Source: Variovorax sp. Root473 (GTDB taxonomy: Bacteria; Pseudomonadota; Gammaproteobacteria; Burkholderiales; Burkholderiaceae_C). Taken from it: a stretch of DNA of 64,000 nt. The translations under genes were made by a program, and so were the position numbers. Under the pieces are notes generated by a model. It was given only the letters and a program-made list of their open reading frames with translations, made no database searches and was not told where the DNA came from. Position 1 is the stretch's first letter. Every line of letters begins with the position of its first letter. Of the stretch, positions 60,358 to 64,000 are shown piece after piece. The stretch lies in NCBI RefSeq assembly GCF_001426505.1, contig NZ_LMEV01000001.1, positions 264,994 to 328,993 of the forward strand, given 5' to 3'.

Positions 60358-60726
60358 TCAGAAGGAAAGAGGTTGGAGGTTCCAGTCAGTATGCCAGTGC
60401 ACCACGCCGTCTTCTTCGCTCAGCGCGATCTTCACGAGCCCGCCGCGGCAGGGCCCGCCCGCGCACTCACCGGTGTCGGGCTTGTAGACGGCGCCGTGGG
60501 TGGCGCACAGCAGCCACTGGCCGCTGTCGTCGAAGAAGCGGTCGGGCTGGAAGTCCATCTCCATCGCCACATGGCTGCAGCGGTTGAGGTACGCATGCGG
60601 CAGGCCCTCGAAGCGCACCGCGAAGGCGCGGCAGGTTTCGCCGCCGTGGACCACGTCGAAAGGCACGGCGTTGCCGCCCTCGACCAGGTCCGAGGCGTTG
60701 CACAGCGGAATGCGCTGGTTGCTCAT
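60358..60726 (-). CDS. Rieske [2Fe-2S] protein
   Basis: The 122-residue protein holds the cluster motifs NRCSHVAMEM (C-x-H) and LLCATHGAVY (C-x2-H) typical of Rieske ferredoxins and dioxygenase-type Rieske domains. There is no signal peptide or transmembrane segment. The ATG at 60726 is chosen; longer in-frame starts enter the phosphatase gene. It is between gph (10 bp) and sppA (1 bp). The electron partner is unknown. Confidence 0.88.
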   Translation of the reverse strand: MSNQRIPLCNASDLVEGGNAVPFDVVHGGETCRAFAVRFEGLPHAYLNRCSHVAMEMDFQPDRFFDDSGQWLLCATHGAVYKPDTGECAGGPCRGGLVKIALSEEDGVVHWHTDWNLQPLSF

Positions 60727-60736
60727 GCTGCCGTCC

Positions 60737-61420
60737 TCAGGCGTTGTCGAGCAGCCAGGCCTGCAGCTCGGCGATCGACTGCGCCACGTACAGCGGCTTG
60801 AATTCATCGAAGGTCGACGACGCATGCGCCCCGAAGCCCACGCCCACGCTGGCGCAGCCGGCGTTCTGCGCGAGCTGCAGGTCGTGCGTGGTGTCGCCGA
60901 TCATCAGCGTGCGCTCGGCCGGCACGTCGAGCTCTTCCATCAGTTCGCGCAGCATGCGCGGATGCGGCTTGCCGAAGGTTTCGTCGGCGGTGCGCGAGGC
61001 GTCGAAGCGGTCGCGCAACGCCACCGTCTTCAAGGCTTCGTTGAGGCCGCGGCGCGACTTGCCCGTGGCCACGGCCAGCTTGTGGCCGCGCGCGCGCAGC
61101 GCATCGAGCATCGGCAGCACGCCGTCGAACAGCACGAGGTCGTCCTGGTGCTGCAGGAAGTGGTAGCGGTAGCGGGCGCCGAGCTCAGGGTACTTTTCCT
61201 TGGGCACGTCGGGCGCCGCGCGCGCGAGCGCCTCAGCCAGGCCCAGGCCAATCACCCAGGCGGCATCGTCCTCGCTGGGCTTGGCGCCGCCGACATCGAC
61301 CACGGCCGCCTGGATGCAGCGCACGATCAGGCGGGTGGAGTCGTAGAGCGTGCCGTCCCAGTCGAAGGCGATCAGATCGAAGCGAGGGGAACGTGCAGGG
61401 CTGGCGGAAGAATCAGTCAT
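60737..61420 (-). CDS. gph: HAD-family phosphatase (phosphoglycolate phosphatase-like)
   Basis: The 227-residue protein has the HAD nucleophile motif IAFDWDGTLYDSTRLIVR, a mobile cap, motif II VATGKSRRGL, motif III lysine (GKPHPRML) and motif IV IGDTTHDLQLAQNAG. It most resembles Gph-like phosphatases, but related HAD proteins act on other phosphates. It overlaps the RluC gene by 8 bp. Confidence 0.85.
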   Translation of the reverse strand: MTDSSASPARSPRFDLIAFDWDGTLYDSTRLIVRCIQAAVVDVGGAKPSEDDAAWVIGLGLAEALARAAPDVPKEKYPELGARYRYHFLQHQDDLVLFDGVLPMLDALRARGHKLAVATGKSRRGLNEALKTVALRDRFDASRTADETFGKPHPRMLRELMEELDVPAERTLMIGDTTHDLQLAQNAGCASVGVGFGAHASSTFDEFKPLYVAQSIAELQAWLLDNA

Positions 61421-62513
61421 GGGCCGTGGGTGTGGGGTGTTGCGCCATCGCCTCGAGCGCTGCAGGCGACATCAGCGCCTGCAGTTCGGGCGGCAGCCCG
61501 GCCTGCAGCGCGATGCGCTCGCCGCTGGCCGGGTGGTTGAATTGCAGCCGCCACGCGTGCAGGAACATGCGCTTGAGGCCGAGTTTGTGAAGCGCGCGCT
61601 GACGGTCGGACTCGCCGTACTTGTCGTCGCCGGCAATCGGATGCCCGGCCGAGGCCAGATGCACGCGGATCTGGTGGGTGCGCCCGGTCTTGATGGTCAC
61701 CGCCAGCAATGACAGCGGCGTGGCGTCGCTCGGCAGGCTGAGGCGGGCCAGCACGCGCACCAGCGTGATGGCGCGCATCGCGTCGGGATGGTCCTTGGCG
61801 ACCACGCGCACGCGGCGTTCGCCGGCCCCGGCGCCCGAGCCATCGGGCAGCAGGTACTTGGCCAGCGGCGCGTCGAGCACCTTCTTGTTGGCGGGCCAGT
61901 CGCCTTCGACCAGCGCCAGGTAGGTCTTGCCGGTTTCGCGCTCGCGAAACTGGTCCTGCAATGCCACCAGCGCGCTGCGTTTCTTGGCGACCAGCAGGAT
62001 GCCGGAGGTTTCTCGGTCGAGCCGGTGCACCAGCTCCAGGAACTTGGCGCCCGGGCGCGCGGTGCGCAATTGCTCGATCACGCCGAAGCTCACGCCGCTG
62101 CCGCCGTGCACCGCGACACCGGCCGGCTTGTCGATGGCCAGCACGGCCTCGTCTTCGAGCAACACCGGAAACTCGCGCGCCGGCGCGGGCGGCGTGGCGC
62201 CCTCTTCGGCGCGTGGCGAGATCCGCACGGGCGGAATCCGGACCAGGTCGCCGTCTTCGATGCGGGTGTCGGCCTGGGCGCGGCCCTTGTTGATGCGCAC
62301 CTCGCCCGACCGGATGATCCGGTAGACATGCGTCTTCGGCACGCCTTTCAGATGGCGAAACAGGAAATTGTCGAGCCGCTGCCCTGCCGATTCGGCGTCG
62401 ACGGCCAGGAAGTGGATGGCAGCGTGCGGCGAGCCGGCGTCGACTTCTGCGGGCCGATCCGCGGGATTTGGAGCCCCCGCGGGGTATTTCTTCGCACCTA
62501 TAATGTTTTTCAC
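61413..62513 (-). CDS. rluC: 23S rRNA pseudouridine synthase, RluC type
   Basis: RluC modifies 23S rRNA at positions 955, 2504 and 2580 in E. coli. The 366-residue protein has an S4-type RNA-binding domain (GQRLDNFLFRHLKGVPKTHV, SGEVRINKGR) and the catalytic aspartate in LVHRLDRETSGILLVAKK. The only conventional start before the conserved part is the GTG at 62513, and it has no visible Shine-Dalgarno sequence. The frame start overlaps the rne -10 candidate at 62499-62504. It is divergent from rne. Confidence 0.88.
   Translation of the reverse strand: MKNIIGAKKYPAGAPNPADRPAEVDAGSPHAAIHFLAVDAESAGQRLDNFLFRHLKGVPKTHVYRIIRSGEVRINKGRAQADTRIEDGDLVRIPPVRISPRAEEGATPPAPAREFPVLLEDEAVLAIDKPAGVAVHGGSGVSFGVIEQLRTARPGAKFLELVHRLDRETSGILLVAKKRSALVALQDQFRERETGKTYLALVEGDWPANKKVLDAPLAKYLLPDGSGAGAGERRVRVVAKDHPDAMRAITLVRVLARLSLPSDATPLSLLAVTIKTGRTHQIRVHLASAGHPIAGDDKYGESDRQRALHKLGLKRMFLHAWRLQFNHPASGERIALQAGLPPELQALMSPAALEAMAQHPTPTAHD
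62499..62504 (+). promoter_or_regulatory. rne: Candidate -10 element of rne
   Basis: A perfect TATAAT on the plus strand, rare in this GC-rich sequence, reads TATAATG next to a T-run. No good -35 is seen 16-18 bp upstream. It lies within the first codons of the divergent rluC gene and would give an rne leader of about 550 nt. Confidence 0.6.
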
Positions 62514-62686
62514 CAGCGCGGTCGTGTAAGTGCTTGATTAGACAGAAGTTTAGAGCACTGACGACCATGCTGTGAGGTCGATGCCGCTTTGGCGTCCAGC
62601 CCGCAAACCCCGCGCAATCGCGCAAAGTGGCAGGCCAGGCACCCAAGTCAAGCCGACACCCACGAAACACCGATACGGAATACCCA

Positions 62687-62710
62687 GCCTGCAGCTTCCA
62701 AGCTGCAGGC
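62687..62710 (+). promoter_or_regulatory. Leader hairpin A of rne
   Basis: GCCTGCAGCTT pairs perfectly with AAGCTGCAGGC; only CC separates the arms. There is no T-run after it, so it is a structural element rather than a terminator. Confidence 0.7.
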
Positions 62711-62747
62711 GGATCGAAGCGAGTCCCTTGTTGTGTTGATGCTGCTG

Positions 62748-62805
62748 ATTCAAATATGCCTGCGCTGGTCGACCTGGTTTCGACCAGTCGCCTCAGGCAT
62801 TGAAT
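62748..62805 (+). promoter_or_regulatory. Leader hairpin B of rne (long, interrupted)
   Basis: Three nested helices are visible: ATTCA/TGAAT (62748-62752 with 62801-62805), ATGCCTG/CAGGCAT (62756-62762 with 62794-62800) and CTGGTCGA/TCGACCAG (62765-62772 with 62780-62787), closed by a 7-nt loop. Asymmetric internal loops separate them. Confidence 0.75.
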
Positions 62806-63061
62806 CGCCCGCAGTGCGCGCCACCCTTGCGCAACCGGCTGTCAAAAAGGCAGCCACCCAACACCGAATCTGGCTCGCGCCCATCCACGCGCCCCCACCC
62901 CGGCTGTCTTCTTGAGCTAGCGCTCGAGAGGCCTGCTCGCGCCTGGCGCGGCAGTCACAGCATCCGGGGCCAAGCGGCAATTCCCTGGTTTCGCGGGCGT
63001 CGTCCGTGCATCGTTGGCTCGTCATGAGCCGGTAGAACGATACATAGAAGGACAACGCATC

Positions 63062-64000
63062 ATGAAGCGGATGCTGATCAATGCCACGCAGGCCGAAGAA
63101 CGCCGCCTGGCCATCGTCGACGGGCAGAAACTGCTCGACTACGAAATCGAAATCGAAGGGCGCGAACAGCGCAAGGGCAACATCTACAAGGCGGTCGTGA
63201 CCCGCGTCGAGCCGTCGCTCGAAGCCTGTTTCGTCGACTACGGCGAAGACCGCCACGGCTTCCTGCCGTTCAAGGAAATCTCCAAGCAGTACTTCGCCGA
63301 AGGCGTGTCGGCCAGCCAGGCCCGCATCCAGGACGTGATCCGTGAAGGCCAGGAACTCACCGTCCAGGTCGAAAAGGAAGAACGCGGCAACAAGGGCGCC
63401 GCCCTCACCACCTTCATCTCGCTGGCCGGCCGCTACGTTGTGCTGATGCCCAACAACCCCCGGGGTGGTGGCGTGTCGCGCCGCATCGAGGGTGACGACC
63501 GCGCCGAGCTCAAGGAGGCGATGGACCAGCTCGAGTACCCGAAGGGCATGAGCATCATCGCGCGCACCGCCGGCATCGGCCGCTCGGCGCCCGAACTCCA
63601 GTGGGACCTGAACTACCTGCTCAAGCTGTGGACCGCCATCGACGGGGCGGCCAAGGGCGGCAAGGGCGCCTTCCTGATCTACCAGGAATCGTCGCTGGTC
63701 ATCCGCGCCATCCGTGATTACTTCAATCACGACATCGGCGACATCCTGATCGACACCGACGACATCTACGACCAGGCGCAACAGTTCATGGCGCACGTCA
63801 TGCCCGAGCATGCCGCCCGCGTGAAGCGCTACCGCGACGACGCGGCGCTGTTCAGCCGCTTCCAGATCGAGCACCAGATCGAGTCGGCCTACGCCCGCAC
63901 CGTGCAGCTGCCCTCGGGTGGCGCCATCGTGATCGACCACACCGAAGCGCTGGTCTCGGTCGACGTGAACTCGGCCCGCGCCATCAAGGGCGGCGACATC
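63062..64000 (+). CDS. rne: Ribonuclease E, N-terminal catalytic part, cut by the window edge
   Basis: RNase E is the main single-strand endoribonuclease and degradosome scaffold. The visible 313 codons start [20 protein letters not shown] and include the S1 domain (about 35-125, [20 protein letters not shown]), the 5' sensor region and the beginning of the DNase I-like subdomain with the catalytic [10 protein letters not shown] aspartate and the KGGDI motif. The rest, including the zinc link and any scaffold domain, is beyond the edge. The start follows AGAAGGAC. Confidence 0.97.
   Translation, partial: MKRMLINATQAEERRLAIVDGQKLLDYEIEIEGREQRKGNIYKAVVTRVEPSLEACFVDYGEDRHGFLPFKEISKQYFAEGVSASQARIQDVIREGQELTVQVEKEERGNKGAALTTFISLAGRYVVLMPNNPRGGGVSRRIEGDDRAELKEAMDQLEYPKGMSIIARTAGIGRSAPELQWDLNYLLKLWTAIDGAAKGGKGAFLIYQESSLVIRAIRDYFNHDIGDILIDTDDIYDQAQQFMAHVMPEHAARVKRYRDDAALFSRFQIEHQIESAYARTVQLPSGGAIVIDHTEALVSVDVNSARAIKGGDI

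Larger units (their letters stand above)
62505..63061 (+). other. Long 5' leader of rne
   Basis: This roughly 550-bp region carries no convincing protein gene. It holds two strong hairpins at 62687-62710 and 62748-62805, an AGAAGGAC ribosome-binding site just before the rne ATG, and otherwise a moderately C-rich sequence. In E. coli, rne has a 361-nt leader through which RNase E represses its own mRNA; an analogous role is inferred here. Confidence 0.6.

Overview
The window reads as chromosomal DNA of a high-GC betaproteobacterium of the order Burkholderiales, most likely family Comamonadaceae (Variovorax-like). This is inferred from GC-rich coding sequence and from gene order (mdh...acnB beside sdhCDAB-sdhE-gltA; leuCDB-asd-fimV-truA-trpFBA-accD; lepA-lepB-rnc-era-recO-pdxJ-acpS-nagZ; yceD-rpmF-plsX-fabHDG-acpP-fabF-rpoE-rseAB-mucD). 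No database search was possible. I saw no rRNA, tRNA, insertion sequence, prophage or CRISPR array.

Layout. 1-4056: the start of a trimeric autotransporter adhesin (minus strand, cut by the window edge), then a plus-strand trio of a DUF4019 protein, a DUF2827 protein and a GT-A-like glycosyltransferase. 4091-10146 (minus): TCA genes mdh, tam, a CitE-like lyase, a lysine-rich exported protein and acnB. 10329-16412 (plus): a GntR/UTRA regulator, succinate dehydrogenase with its flavinylation factor, and citrate synthase. 16458-29583 (plus): a LysR regulator with two matched operator-like palindromes, leucine genes, asd, fimV, truA, tryptophan genes and accD. 29660-37191: yggT (minus), then a LON-substrate-domain protein, lysS, a methyltransferase, a YegD-type Hsp70, a YgjP-type metalloprotein and a two-domain glycosyltransferase (plus). 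37161-45115 (minus): lepA to nagZ. 45116-45634: a gene-free stretch holding two intrinsic terminators. 45635-56702 (minus): fatty-acid/phospholipid genes running into the sigma-E envelope-stress module. 56789-59303 (plus): maf, an RsmI-like methylase and an MFS transporter. 59316-62513 (minus): sppA, a Rieske protein, a phosphatase and an RluC-type synthase. 62514-64000 (plus): a long leader and the start of rne.

How it fits together. Most of the window is core metabolism in compact operons with start/stop overlaps. The TCA genes form two divergent units that meet at 10147-10328, where a perfect 12-bp palindrome next to a GntR gene is a candidate shared control point. Tam, which methylates trans-aconitate (a known aconitase inhibitor), lies in the same unit as aconitase and suggests metabolite-damage control. 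The fab-rpoE-rse-mucD run joins membrane lipid synthesis to envelope-stress sensing and contains a YgfX-like membrane protein separated from SdhE, its neighbour in E. coli. The most rewarding non-coding parts are the paired LysR-type boxes at 16458 and 16510, the lepA leader with its internal terminator, and the roughly 550-nt rne leader with two strong hairpins.
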